NCBI GenBank assembly: GCA_021521415.1
Contig: JAIQDT010003865.1
Span: 124,001-188,000, forward strand
Length of the DNA: 64,000 nucleotides
Reading direction: 5' to 3'
DNA from: Bidens hawaiensis
Taxonomy: Eukaryota > Streptophyta > Magnoliopsida > Asterales > Asteraceae
How positions within the stretch are numbered: the first letter of the stretch is position 1; every line of letters begins with the position of its first letter. Positions 47,301-57,806 of this stretch are shown here, piece after piece. The position numbers and the translations under genes are program-made. Under the pieces are notes generated by a model. It saw only the letters and a program-made list of their open reading frames with translations, did no database searches and was not told the DNA's origin.

Positions 47301-50300
47301 ACATTACTAAACAAAGATGAACGAACATGAAAGAGCTAAAACTCGTTAAAAGTAGTGCGAAGAACAATGTGTTGAGCCTAAAAAGTTACTAAAACTAAAC
47401 TAAGTTGTAATGGGTCAAAAAATTTCAAATGAATATATTAACGACCAAACTTAAACAAACTTAAACTAACGAACACAAACAATCTCAATGAACTAATACT
47501 CACGAGCATAACTGAACAAACAAGACATATGTTCATGTTCATTCTTTTAATAAATAACCTAACTTCTTGCCAAAAGATTCACGATCTCACACGATATCAT
47601 CTTAATTCAGATACTGTCAAGCCATAACGAAATCCTTAAAAACCGGACGAATTCCTGAAGTGGAAACATGGAGACAATTGGTTATATCCTTAGAAGATAG
47701 AATAAAAATTCACCAACAGGTATGATGTTCTATTTTGTTAAACTCCCCTAAACTAAAAAACAAATAATTAAATTTTATTTATTTATTTTTTATTTTTTGC
47801 AGGGTGGGTTTTCTACAAACTTAGCTCCTGGTAAAATAGTTGGGAAATTGCTCAATCTTTTTGACAGCAGTGCACATCGTGTTGTTGGCGGCACAACGCC
47901 ACCTGTCACATCAACGTCTAGCAGCACCATGCAAAACAACCATCAACAACCACCACAAAAGGGTCTTAGGTTTTTTACCAGCCAATCAACAATGGCGATG
48001 TCATCATTAGTGACATCACCATCTATGGAGCAAATCAATCAAGCTGATGGAAACCGAAGGATGATGCATAGCCGCAGCGCTTCAGAACCTGATTTTAGTC
48101 GATCTACCAACCAGGTTGTGATAATATTCGTGTCAATATTATTGTTTCTCATCCCATTATTATAATTAATTTTTGTTTTAGTTATATTTGTTGTAAAAAA
48201 ATGATGTAGGATCAGGATGACTTATTAAAGGAAAATTCAACTGATTCACAAAGAAAAGGTTCTGGGAATACTTCACGATTTGGTCGGTTCGCTTTTGGCT
48301 CTGGGATTTTACAAAAGACGGTTAGCATGGTATTAAAGCCTCGCAACGACAAACAGGTAGCGCTTATTATGCATAGAGGCGGGAAAACGGGTGGGTTGGG
48401 CCTTTAGGTAAAACGTCAAAATTAGGGGTGTAAACGAGCCAAGCCACTCGTGAGCTACTCGAGATCGGCTCGATGATAGCTCAAATCGATTCTAGCTTAA
48501 AGGAGCAGGAAATTACTCAAAATAAGTTGTTTAATAAACGAGCCGAGCTGCATTTATCGAGCTGACTCATGAGCCTAAACAAGGCTATTATGTTTACAAT
48601 TTTTGTTTAATATATCTTCATATAATAATAATGATAATAATAATAATTATTATTATTATTTTTATATATAAAGTTATGTTACAAATAACTAACAAATATA
48701 TATTATGTTATACATAAATTTTTTAATTATAAAAATATACAAAGTAAATTTGAATATAAATAAATCAATATATAAACACACCAACCTCAAGCTTGAAAAA
48801 ACTACTTATGAGCCGGGCTCAAGCTTTAGAAATAAAGCTGAAAACTGCCCGAGCTCGAGTTTGGGCTTGGCTCGGCTCGTGCACACCCTAGTCAAAATAG
48901 GTAATTTGAAGTATGCATCCAAGAGGGTTTGGTCGGATGTTTGGGTTAGGTTGAGTTGCAAAAAATAGTTTTATACATCTTGTTTACTTTTATGAATAAA
49001 GAATACTCAAAATATGATCACAAAAACCATATTTTTACAAAAAAAAAGCGTTCTCTATCATGAAAAAGCGATTAGGAGGTTTTATGCATTTAAATATGCT
49101 TAAGATAGCTTTCAACAAGTTGTATGTGATGTGTTTCCTTTTTTGTTAAATTAAATCATATTACTGAATATCGTGACCGTTAGATATAGAACATTACCAA
49201 AAGGTCCCATTTATAGGTACATGGGTTGTAAATGACCCTCTAGTTGTATATCATGATTAAATTTACTAAATAATTACAATGGAGGAACCCTTATACGGGA
49301 AAGAACCCTAGAAAAGCCGTATCTCGGCCCGTGGGACATATACAAATAAACACTTCTAGTAATAATACTATAACTATAATAACACTTGTCTTGAAGTCAA
49401 CTTTCATAGATGTTAATCATGCACAACTTGTTACAAATAAAATCTATAGAATTGTGTCTTGACATGAATCGGCTGAATAGAGGTAGGATTTGTTTGAATT
49501 CTCACCCCACGATTAGGGGTGTAAATGAGCCAAGCCGTTCGTGAGCTACTCAAGATCGGCTCGCTAACAACTTGAATTGAGTCAAGCTTAAACGAGCTTG
49601 ATCTTGAGCTCGAGCTTGAGCCTAGAAGTAAGCTTGTTTAACAAACGAGTCTGACTCCAACTTGCAAGCCTTAACGACCATATTGTTCCATATAATTTGT
49701 ATTTATATCTTAAATATATAAATTTATAATAATATTATTATACATAAAATTATGATAAAAGTAACTAAAAAAATATATATTATATTATTCATATAAACTA
49801 TAATTCAAATATATATATCAAGTATCAACCAATTATAATGTGTATAAATTAATTAATAAATTGTCAATGTGCCGAGCTGAGCTTTAGCGGAGCTTAAGCT
49901 TGAAAAACAACTCACGAGCCGAGCTTGAGCTTTAGAAATAGAAGTCGAAACAAGCCTGCTTAATCTCGACCTCTCATACATTAAGCGAACTGAGCTTGAC
50001 TCTAGGTGAACTCTGGCTCGGCTCAGCTCGATTCGGCTCGTTAGCACCCCTATACACGATCCCTCATATTATGACAGCTGACTCAAACTCTAGAAAACCC
50101 TATCTCAGGCTCATGGGCCATATTCAAATAACCCTATTAATAATAACAATACAGTAACTATAATTACCAGTTCACATTTATGTTTGTAGGCAAAATTGGG
50201 CGACACAAATAAATTCTATTATGACGAGAAACTAAAAAGGTGGGTAGAAGAAGGCGTTGACTCACCAGCAGAGGAATCGACCCTTGCTCCACCACCGACA

Positions 50301-50495
50301 ATGGCGACTTTCCAAAACGGTTCACCAGATTATAGCTTAAAAACTGCTTTACGAACTGAATCTATGACCAACGGGAACTCTGAATTTGCAAGCCCAAGTC
50401 CTGCTAGTCATACATCAGGCATTCCACTTATTCCACCCACCACAAACCAGTTTTCTGCACGTGGAAGGACTGGGGTTCGAGCTAGGTAACTCAAC

Positions 50496-50540
<45 letters not shown>

Positions 50541-53500
50541 GTTATGCATAATTGCATAGTTTTAAACACTGTGATGGTGCTTGGGCTTGCACTTTGAATG
50601 TGACTATATGTTTAGATAATCAGATGTTGTTTGACAAGTTTTGATTATTTTAAGGAATTAATAGGTATAATGGCATTTCTGTGTAAATTTTGAAACGAGA
50701 CTTTATCGTGAGTTAAGTTACAAGAAAGGGTAGTTTGGTATTTCTTTTATACGACTAACAATGAGCTATATAATTAAGACAGTGTTTTAGAAAATACTGT
50801 TTTTATGTGGTTATGCTGTTTAAACTTCTAAAATCTATGCTGTGTCCCAAATTCTAAGTTAAAATGACCTAAAAGGACATACATATATGTGTAAAAAAGA
50901 TGTTTAAAAATTCACTTAAATAGGTTAAAAGAATTGGTAAATACATCCCACACCTAATAAATAAGTAACTGGTTGTGTCACATGTCACAATTCTGTGAGC
51001 CCAGGATTCATTTTCTCGCTTTTCTTATTTCACCCTTTCACATTTATAGTAATAAAACGTAGTATGTTAAATATTAGATCAAATATACTAACTTATGTGA
51101 GGTATTTGATTTGAATCATGTCTTATTCCAAAATATCGTTTTATAATTTCTAAATCTTCATTACTAACCATTTAATATTTTCTTTATTCAACCCGTGAAT
51201 TGAAATACACGGGTTTCTAACCTAGTTTATGTTGGTTATGAGGCTAGATTTGCATATTGAACACAAAACAAAACAAAACAAAACAAAACACCGGTTTGGT
51301 CAAACAATCTGATCGACTCTTTTCATTGACGGAAACTGAAATACAATTAAGCAAAGAACAAATGAATAAAACAACCCTAAACAAGCGAGAAAATAGCCCA
51401 TACACAAGTAGCATAAACGTGTAGTAGCCGGCTCCTAAAAGATAGAAAACATGGCCCATAATCTAACCCACTACTTTTACCCTTAACCCTAATTAAAAAC
51501 TAATAATAAACGTGCTGAATTAAAAGTTTCTTCTGCAACACTAAATAAACCGAATCTAACCTGTTTTTGACCCGTTGACCCATTAACCCGCTACTTGACC
51601 GGTGAACAAACGATTAACCCAGCAATCACTCCCTTAATCGTTTATTCACTGCACTCATTTGTTGTTAACCTACTAGCACTGGTTCGTCTTCTATTAAATT
51701 TGCTTCTTGGCTTTCCCATCTTGGACACTCGGATATATATTGCCTCTATTCATTGCATTTGTAGCACTTCAACGTTGCTCTTGTTCTGGTGTACTCGACC
51801 ATCTCCTCGTTTCACGATTCAGGCCCCCACAACCACAATGCTCACACCTTTGCTCCTGTTCTTTTGCCTTTTCATCAGAATTTGCAAATAGAAGTTGATT
51901 TTGCTTGGCTTGGATCTCCTCATCCTTGATCCAATCTTCAGAAGCTTTAAACTGGCCCACAACGTTAACATAAGCGATTGTCTTCAAGTCTACAACCTGT
52001 TATATAGAAGCCACCATATGAATGAAATGTTTAGGCAACCCGTTAAGAAACCTCTTAACCAGTTTTGTTTCTTCACTCAGACTACTTGTCAGCAAACTCA
52101 TCAATGATGCCTTGGTCCTTCATCTTGAGATTTTCAAACTCTCCCATTAGAGTTTGAAGTCTTGCCTCACGGGTCCAACCCGCTCCCAAATGACGGGTTC
52201 TAAGAGAACCCCGCATCTCCTTTGCGGTTTCAAGATTCCCTATTTGCAAAACTTGTTCTTTGGGTATAGCTTGGAACAAGAGAGCTTTGCCAAATTATTC
52301 TTCTTGGCATTCAAATTTGTTCCTGGTTCAATCATGTTCAACATCCCATGAACGTTGAAAATAATCGCATCTTCTGGCCCATACCATGTAATTTGTGGAC
52401 GACAACACCGGGCATCGAAGATCCACAGTGTTGTTCTCCTTAACGGTGACCAAAGCTTGATTCTCCGGTTGAACCATACTCGCAAATCCCTGCTCTGTCA
52501 AAGATGAATAATCAATTAAAACACTGTTGAAATTATTACCTGCAAACACCTTTTGCCACCTTCCTCCTGCTGTTTTAAACCGCCGTTCACTGCAGACCAG
52601 ACACCTCAGATTGCTGCAGCCTTGCAACTTTCTGATCAGTCGCCAGTAATCAGAATACAACCGAATCGATCTCCGCTTTAATACCAATTGTTGGTTATCA
52701 GTCTAGATTTGCAGATTGATAAATGATAACAAAGCAAAATACTGGTTTGATCAAACAATTTGATCGACTCTTTTCATCGATAGAAACCGGACTACAATTA
52801 AGCAAGAACAACTGAATAAAATAACCCTAAACAAGCGACTAAGTAGCCCGTACACACGTAGCATAAACATGAAGTGGCCCACTCCTAAAAGATAGAAAAC
52901 ATGATCCATTATCTGACTACTTTTACCCTTAACCCTAATTAAAAACAAATTATAAACTTGCTGAACTGAAAACCCTGCAGAAAGAAATAAACTGGATCTG
53001 ACCCGTTACTGACCCATGACCCATTAACCGGCTACTGACCCGTTGGCCCGTGAACAAACAATTAACCCAACAGGTATGAATGTCATATTTAAAAAATGGG
53101 TATATTTGTTATTATGATTTTTGGTTGGGTAAATATGATATTATACCACGTTTTGAGTGGATTTTCTTTTTTTATACTTTAGTACTTAGTTTTGTTCCAG
53201 ATGGTATGAAACCGGCTATCTAAAACTGAATTTTGACTCCTAAACAATCATATATATAAACAAAAAGCAATCCTTTTATATAAGCATTAAAACTTAAATC
53301 TGGCACATGTTTTGACAGGTATGTTGATACTTTCAATAAAGGAGGTGGAAACGCTACCAACTTATTCCAACCACCTTCCGTTCCACCTATCAAACCGAAA
53401 ATGGGTCCCACCCCGAACCCAAACTTCTTTGTTCCCACAGCTGCCCCTGCATCCGAACAAACAGCAGCCGATATCATTCCTGATAACCAAACTCCAATGG

Positions 53501-53790
53501 TTTCTTCTGGAACCAACCAATCAGCAATGGGCCTGCAGAAATTTGCGTCAATGGATGACATATCAAAAGGAGGATTATTATCATCATCAACATCCACGTC
53601 ATCATTTTCTTATGATCACATGTCACGAAGAACATCTTCATGGAGTGGAGGTTTGAATCAAGATCTTTCGGTTTCTGGTACCGGTAGTGAACAGAAGGCG
53701 GTTGGAGGTATGAATCAGCATATGTTTATGCTGCGCGGGACTGGGTTTACACACTCCTCTAATGATGATCTCCTTGAAGTTGAATTTTAA
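34409..53790 (+). CDS. SEC16: SEC16 homologue, COPII coat scaffold at ER exit sites (13 coding exons; frame depends on a duplication in exon 1)
   Basis: SEC16 organises ER exit sites and COPII vesicle budding. Exons I place: 34409-36504, 42730-43029, 44391-44516, 44915-45037, 45158-45316, 46015-46143, 46739-46873, 46984-47111, 47611-47719, 47803-48114, 48210-48356, 50190-50485, 53319-53790. All have GT..AG borders and join in phase to about 1,475 residues if one 104-bp copy in exon 1 is left out. Diagnostic sequence: DTDEDFFDKLV at the N-terminus; WENLYPGWRYD (about 257); central conserved domain from HALVAFGFGGKL (about 636) through ISVLNLAEVV and GPLSGGNVG; helical ACE1/Sec16_C region about 765-1067 (AQEGHLWGPALVLAAQLGDQ, GSPLRTLCLL, AHICYLVAE); C-terminal NKFYYDEKLKRWVEEG. 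The start codon follows TTTTGTG. Length is somewhat above the Arabidopsis proteins (about 1,350). Read through without splicing the duplication, the frame stops at 35471-35473. Confidence 0.9.
35319..35526 (+). repeat. Perfect 104-bp tandem duplication in SEC16 exon 1
   Basis: 35319-35422 and 35423-35526 are identical. 104 is not a multiple of three, so translation straight through leaves the frame and meets TAG at 35471-35473 after about 354 residues. Each copy contains CCCGAGGTTTCG, so AG|GT occurs at 35331-35334 and again 104 bp on. Removing 35333-35436 as a GT..AG intron would exactly restore the single-copy reading frame (phase 0). The unit codes for PKPEVSYVHQSF... in frame. An assembly or sequencing artefact is also possible. 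Confidence 0.95.
35671..36159 (+). repeat. Three in-frame ~53-residue repeats in SEC16 exon 1
   Basis: Units at 35671-35835, 35836-35994 and 35995 to about 36159 each begin SKSTVVAQD and end WNGSSTTWQPN. They are Asn/Gln-rich and differ by in-frame indels of whole codons. They lie between the WENLYPGW-like blocks and the central conserved domain, in the disordered, fast-evolving part of the protein. The N-terminal part (about 34500-34960) has a second set of repeats built on LANLSVSDLG and NNGIGGT. Confidence 0.88.
36505..37483. repeat. SEC16 intron 1, left part, with an internally duplicated repeat
   Basis: After the exon 1 donor, 36668-37415 is a repeat with GTGTGCATGGTCGG near the left and ATGCACACTTT near the right, imperfect inverted ends. 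It contains two related halves (about 36720-36960 and 37030-37260) that share GAATTTGGGCC and CATTTGGGCTAAAATAT. A non-autonomous DNA transposon is likely, but I could not fix its TSD. No coding sequence. Confidence 0.45.
37489..37651 (+). repeat. Copia 5' LTR (163 bp)
   Basis: It runs TGTTAGTTAG to CCTTTTTCA. Against the 3' LTR I count two substitutions in 163 bases and no indel. A TATA-like TTGTATATATAGG lies near 37593-37605. Confidence 0.95.
38093..42355 (+). pseudogene. Copia gag-pol polyprotein, frameshifted
   Basis: Starting MANKTSETQ, the first frame reaches 40276 and holds gag, a knuckle CHYCKEPGHTKWDS whose last Cys is Ser, the protease WVIDSGATHHM and the integrase. The integrase has CRLGH, a CESF in place of CxxC, and the catalytic triad in HSDVWDP, RSDNAKEY and NGASERKN. 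The frame breaks near 40250 and between 40340 and 40540. RT runs in 40798-41526 (WVFTVKLHPDGSLHRLKARL, FLNSVLEEEVYMEQPPGF, YVDDIIITGDD), breaks again near 41455, and RNase H ends it (HTVSRSSAESEYRA, DILTKPL). The copy cannot make a full polyprotein. Confidence 0.92.
42363..42525 (+). repeat. Copia 3' LTR (163 bp)
   Basis: Same length and ends as the 5' LTR. It is followed by the TSD ATCAT and about 200 bp of remaining intron 1 before SEC16 exon 2 at 42730. Confidence 0.95.
43372..43503 (-). mobile_element. SINE-like fragment in SEC16 intron 2
   Basis: On the - strand it reads GAGCCGAGGGTCTCTCTGG, then a central CCACCCTCCCCAGACCC and GGGATTTTACTGGGT before a short ATTG repeat tail. This matches the widespread plant Au-type SINE body as I remember it. 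The tRNA-like 5' part is missing; a poly(A) run (on +, about 43517-43549) adjoins it instead. The surrounding intron 2 (43030-44390) also has GGTTCGGTTT-rich repeats and a (TTA)n run at about 44268-44311. Confidence 0.6.
44268..44311. repeat. (TTA)n microsatellite in SEC16 intron 2
   Basis: About fourteen uninterrupted TTA units lie some 80 bp before the exon 3 acceptor. Confidence 0.95.
44572..44892. mobile_element. MITE-like copy in SEC16 intron 3
   Basis: Begins CCTAGGCTTGTAAACGAAC and contains GAACATGTTTGTTTGCTAACAG and an AACAATGTGTTGGGCCTG block shared with introns 5 and 8. The inverted end CCTAGGCT is also seen at the right end of the intron 5 copy. No coding capacity. Confidence 0.6.
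45500..45914. mobile_element. MITE-like copy in SEC16 intron 5
   Basis: Shares GAACGAACATTACTGGACA and TTGAGCCTAAAAA blocks with the copies in introns 3 and 8, and ends GTTTGCCAGCCTAGG, the inverted form of the intron 3 copy's start. No coding capacity. Confidence 0.55.
46133..46510 (+). repeat. 189-bp tandem duplication copying the exon 6 end and splice donor into intron 6
   Basis: AAAGGAGTGACGTAAGTAAT at 46133 (last 11 exon bases plus the donor) recurs at 46322, and the following AT-rich intron sequence is also repeated with some divergence. A second intact-looking donor therefore lies 189 bp into intron 6. A shorter duplicated unit (GATTGGTTGTAA, about 46575-46705) follows before exon 7. 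Confidence 0.85.
47150..47540. mobile_element. MITE-like copy in SEC16 intron 8
   Basis: Carries GCGAACGAACATTACTAAAC, AACAATGTGTTGAGCCTA and related blocks of the same family as in introns 3 and 5. No clear TSD and no coding capacity. Confidence 0.55.
48423..48890. mobile_element. hAT-type MITE in SEC16 intron 11, copy 1
   Basis: The 468-bp element starts TAGGGGTGTAAACGAGCC and ends GGCTCGTGCACACCCTA, imperfect inverted ends. Identical 8-bp TSDs GTCAAAAT flank it (48415-48422 and 48891-48898), as in hAT elements. No transposase. Confidence 0.87.
49514..50052. mobile_element. hAT-type MITE in SEC16 intron 11, copy 2
   Basis: Starts TAGGGGTGTAAATGAGCC and ends GGCTCGTTAGCACCCCTA. The flanking octamers CCCACGAT and TACACGAT agree at six of eight bases, a decayed TSD. 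It is the same family as copy 1 about 620 bp upstream, and older by that measure. Confidence 0.75.
50499..50538. repeat. (CT)n microsatellite after exon 12 donor
   Basis: About twenty CT units begin some 13 bases after the SEC16 exon 12 donor (GCTAG|GTAACT). Confidence 0.95.
50946..51225 (+). mobile_element. Small Helitron candidate in SEC16 intron 12
   Basis: The right end has an inverted ACCCGTG...CACGGGT (51191-51214) eight bases before CTAG, followed by T, the Helitron 3' signature. The left end TCCCACACCTAATAAA after an A is proposed by likeness to the candidate at 54573 and is less sure. No Rep/helicase coding, so it would be non-autonomous. Confidence 0.45.
51230..53072 (-). mobile_element. 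Gag-only, non-autonomous Ty1/copia element in SEC16 intron 12
   Basis: Two similar LTRs (51230-51624 and 52689-53072) bound an interior of only about 1.06 kb. On the - strand each LTR starts TG(T/C)TGGGTTAAT and ends AACCAACA. The PBS ATTGGTATTAAAGC follows the 5' LTR (at 52688 downwards) and a purine-rich AAGGGAGTGAT precedes the 3' LTR. The interior carries gag but no pol, so it resembles the terminal-repeat elements with GAG (TR-GAG). A TSD is not evident. Confidence 0.85.
51770..52477 (-). pseudogene. Copia-type gag (DUF4219/UBN2-like), frameshifted
   Basis: From the - strand start at 52477 it reads MVQPENQAL, then LSSTNYMVWARRCDYFQ (copia gag N-terminus). After frame changes it continues LGAGWTREARLQTLMGEF, MKDQGIIDEFADKL and CEHCGCGG near the end, a partial zinc knuckle. 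At least three frame breaks prevent one protein. Such gag could only move with pol supplied by another element. Confidence 0.75.
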
Positions 53791-54572
53791 CGTGGATAAG
53801 TTTTTTGTAAACTAAAAAGCACCATGATTGTGTGGAGAGTAGTAGTGGTTATGAAGAAGAAAGAGCTACCGCTGTATAGTTCATTTTTGCAAGGATGAAG
53901 TTATTTCCTCCTTTGAAAGAATCTCAAAAGTTTATTGTTTTGGTAAAACAGGTGAGATGGTGATTGCAACTTATATTTCTTTAAATATATATACAGATGT
54001 ACCTTATTTTAACAACCAGAACCAATAATACGTTGAAAATCGCAAGAACCACATGATGTATTCGTACCTGTTGTTTTAAATTTAATACACAAAACGGTTA
54101 TGAAACTATCACTATTTCTCTCACTACTTTTGATTATCTTTTATGCAGAATGTCTGTATTATGTAGTTCTCAACATACTATTGCGTTTGAAATCAACGGG
54201 ACTCATGAGGGGTGTTTATTTCTGATAAACTGCGCTTTAAAGGTATTATGCATTCGCGTGGTTTAAATATGCACAATGGCAACAAATTTCATACCAATAT
54301 TTGATGATACTAGAATAGGAACGGGATTCTTTAGAACCAACTCCGTTCCAACCAGACCGGACCATGAACCAGAGTCGAGCTTTTGAGTTATGAAAGTCCA
54401 AGCCTAATTCATTTATTAAATGATGTTTCATGCAATATTGGTTTTGAACTTGACCCAAAAACGAGCTCAGTCAATCACAAAGCCTCATTTTCACATGTAG
54501 CAATCTAGAAATTATTTGCTAAACAACATGGAGCCGTCCCTATAGTTTGATAAATAATAAATAAAAGTTTTA
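53791..54572. other. SEC16 3' UTR and flank
   Basis: The sequence after the stop is transcribed for an unknown distance; no perfect AATAAA lies in the first 200 bases and several AT-rich near-matches follow (for example AATAATA near 54026). The rest holds no gene or element that I can delimit. Confidence 0.35.
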
Positions 54573-55871
54573 TCTACCTATTCTAATAAAGTAAAATAAA
54601 TGTGGACACTTGTCATGTTTTGGTTAATTCTCATAATTTTTTCCCTCCAAAAAATATACCCTAATATATGTAATAAATCAAGAAATATTCACTTTTCTTT
54701 TACACTTTATTTATATAATATCTATATATTTTTATAAATATAAATATTAACATGTTATTTTGCTATATATTTCAAAATACTTGGTGAATTCCAAAAATCA
54801 ACAACAATTCATGTTTCTCAAATAAAAATTGTTTCGGGTTTTTTGTGAAAGTTAAAGTTGATTTTATGGGTCAAAATTCGGTAAATAGATTGTTTGGTAC
54901 AAGTTAACTACATTTTGGTCAAAATTTGTTAGGGTCAAAATGAAGATTTTGAGTATTTTTAAAAGTTTGAGAATGCAAAATAGATTTATCGTCAAATTTG
55001 TTATAGGTTCAAAGTATTGACTTTAAAATGTCAAAAGTATGAAAATTGAAATTTTAAACATGATTCGGGTTTCAAATTTATTTTTAATGGCATTTTTTGA
55101 AATAATCAAAAGGTTTGGGATTTGGCAAACTGACTATTTTCCCCTCAACTATTAAAATTTAAGAAAACATTGCGAACACTTTCGACATGCCACCGCCATG
55201 CCTATCAATGCTTAACTTTTATCAAATTTGAAATATTTATGTCAACATTAATTTTTCTTTCAATGGTGATTAGAACATTGTATGGGAAGCATGACATGCT
55301 AAACTATGCTCAAATGAAACAAAATATTCACAAAGTTGAATGGGTTAACATGTTTTTTAAGTTGTCATTATGACAAAGTCGAGAAGCCCTCTGAAACTTA
55401 TCAAAATATTTTTCATGGTGTAGCTCAGAAAAACATAGTTCTTGAAGAACATCCATTGTTACAATTTAATGTTTTGCTTTCCTTTGATGGGTGGTAAATT
55501 GATAAATATATCAATAAACGTAACGCTAATATTGTATTTAGGCTGAGTGATTAGAACTACTATCGTATGAGAAGTCTTATTTCCGAAATTAGTTCATAAC
55601 CAAATTCTTTCAATTATACATATATGACACCGAGAATGAATTTTTTAATAGAGAGAATCATTCTCGGGTACGTTTTTGCATGGACATTTTTTTATTAAGT
55701 TCATTTAAAAAAATCATTTTATGATATAAATAAAATCAATTTATGTACACATTGTATAGATACAAGCATAGATGTAATACATTTTTTTTTCATATACGCT
55801 ATGTAATTATTTGTTTTACTTATAATTTATAATTTGAATTATCCCGTGTGTGATACGAGCTCTAAAACTAG
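54573..55871 (+). mobile_element. Helitron candidate downstream of SEC16
   Basis: It starts TCTACCTATTCTAATAAAG after an A and ends AAAACTAG before T, with an imperfect CCCGTGT...ATACGAG inverted pair about eleven bases before the end. The end resembles that at 51191-51225, so both may be one family. The interior is AT-rich with fragments of coding-like sequence (EKPSETYQNIFHGV-like near 55380) but no Rep/helicase; it may carry a captured fragment. Confidence 0.45.
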
Positions 55872-56892
55872 TTATTTAATATTATGGAATTCCTATTTAT
55901 TTGAATAAGAGTGAAAAACATGAACTTGGTATGAATTTATTAAAGTTGAAAGTGATCTTTAATAATTATGGACTTGTAATAAATATGGACTTAGAGAAAA
56001 AATGGGCTTATCCCATAAGCGAAGGAGTGTATAAACCCCTTTCATAAATCTTAGATCTCATTTCATCCATCTTTCACCCACACCTCAAGAAAACGCACAC
56101 ACTCCTCCATTCTAACCCCAAATCCCGATTTTAGTGAGCAATCCACAAAGACCCGATGATTCCCGGAGATCTAACTGTCGAATCGGTCTCAAATTTTAAT
56201 AGAGTGTTCTTAGCATATAAACGAAGATTTCCACTATTCGGATCTTCGATTAGCTATCGGGAAGTCCAGTTTTTATCAAGAGAACTGTAACAATAAAAAA
56301 GGAAGTTTTCTGGCGACTGTTCAGGCTTTCGGCAACTGTATCGGCGGTTTCTGGCGACAAGGAGCATAGTTGTTCGTAGATATTGGTGAGACGGTTCCGT
56401 GGCCGCTTGAATCACCTAAATCAGAGTTCGTTTGATATGGTTTTGGGCTATTCGAGTGATTTCGAACATAAACCTTAAATTTAGCCGTGCATAGTTAATG
56501 AAAGGAAGTACTATTCAAGGTGAACGTAACGAAAACCAGGTGAGTTATAGCCCCGTTTTTAGCTTTAATGTTTTAAGGGCTGTATGCATACACATGAAGA
56601 TAAAATATGAATTTGACATGTACGTTTTTTATGAGAAAGTAAATGGGTAAATTAATAAAAAGGGAGGTCATTGTACCTTATACCTGTCCACATCATGAAT
56701 GCTCGTGAGCAGTATACGAGTGCTTATACGATAGGCATGTGTTCCTTCTACAGATAGTAAGAATGATAATTGATGCATTGTTACTTCGGTAATAATAATG
56801 TATGTTTCTTATATGGTTATTTAATAAGTGATCCTTAAATGGTTATGTGTTTACTGTTCTTTCTATAGATACGAGCTAGCGTTACGTGATTA

Positions 56893-57195
56893 GACAGTAA
56901 GGTCACTTTTATAGATATGAGTAGACTTTCCTTTCATGGATATGGATATAGATGTTCCTTTTAATGATATGAATAAATGTTCCTTTTATGGATATGTATA
57001 AATGTTCCTTCTATGGATATGAATAAAGATGTTCCTTTTATGGATATAAGTAAACGTTCCTTTTATGAATATGAATAGACGTTCCGTTTATAGATATGAG
57101 TAGACGTTCCTTTTATGGATATGAGTAGACGTTTCTTTTATGGATATGAGTAGATGTTCCTTTCATGGATACAAATAGATGTTTCTTTTATGGAC
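56893..57195. repeat. Minisatellite, 25-bp unit, about 11 copies
   Basis: The unit CGTTCCTTTTATGGATATGA plus GTAGA repeats with point changes. It occupies the place of the 29-bp array of the related LTR at 26893-27225. Confidence 0.87.
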
Positions 57196-57314
57196 ATGTT
57201 AGTGTATGTGAAAGAATTGATATACATGATTTTAATTAAATAATGTATCTCTTGTAAGAACGTGTTTATATATTATCTTATTAATATATATTCGTATGTT
57301 AGTTAAAAGAATAG

Positions 57315-57440
57315 GAGGCTCGGTTATGAGTAAGAATAGACGAATCTGTTATGAGCAATAATAGATGGCTTGTTATGAGCAAGAATAGATGGCTCGGTTA
57401 TGAGCAAGTGTAGACGGCTCGATCATGAGCAAGCGTGTAT
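57315..57440. repeat. Minisatellite, 25-bp unit, about 5 copies
   Basis: The unit GCTCGGTTATGAGCAAGAAT plus AGATG is the same as in the array at 27474-27712. Confidence 0.85.
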
Positions 57441-57806
57441 GAACATAGTTAGGGAATGATTGATAGACAGACATAGAAAATGTAAATAATAAATGATAAA
57501 AGTTATGTTATGTATGAATGATTGAAAGATGCGATTTATTTATAAATCGTATTTTATGAAAAGAAAGAAATGTTAGAACTCACTCAGCGTGTAGCTAACT
57601 TTTAGTATGCATGCAGGTATTGTTGATGACATGACAAGCTTCAGGTGCGTGCGAGGCTATCCATATTGAAGATCTAGCTAGAGATAGAAATTATTATGTT
57701 AAAAGGTTTAGTTTCCGCTGCAAATTGTATGTGCTTCAGCTGTAGTGAACTGTGTTTATGAGTAAATCTAACGCCAAAGTAGGGCTGCCGGGTCCGGGGC
57801 CTTACA

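Larger units (their letters stand above)
55872..57806 (+). repeat. 5' LTR of a gypsy-type element (left end uncertain)
   Basis: The right end GGGGCCTTACA is followed by a PBS, which makes this a 5' LTR. ATCTCATTTCATCCATCTTTC near 56051 and a TATA-like GTGTATAAACCCC near 56027 suggest U3-R. It is related to the LTR ending at 28065. Two arrays of 25-bp repeats lie inside. I could not find the TG start; it may be truncated by the Helitron candidate. Confidence 0.6.
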
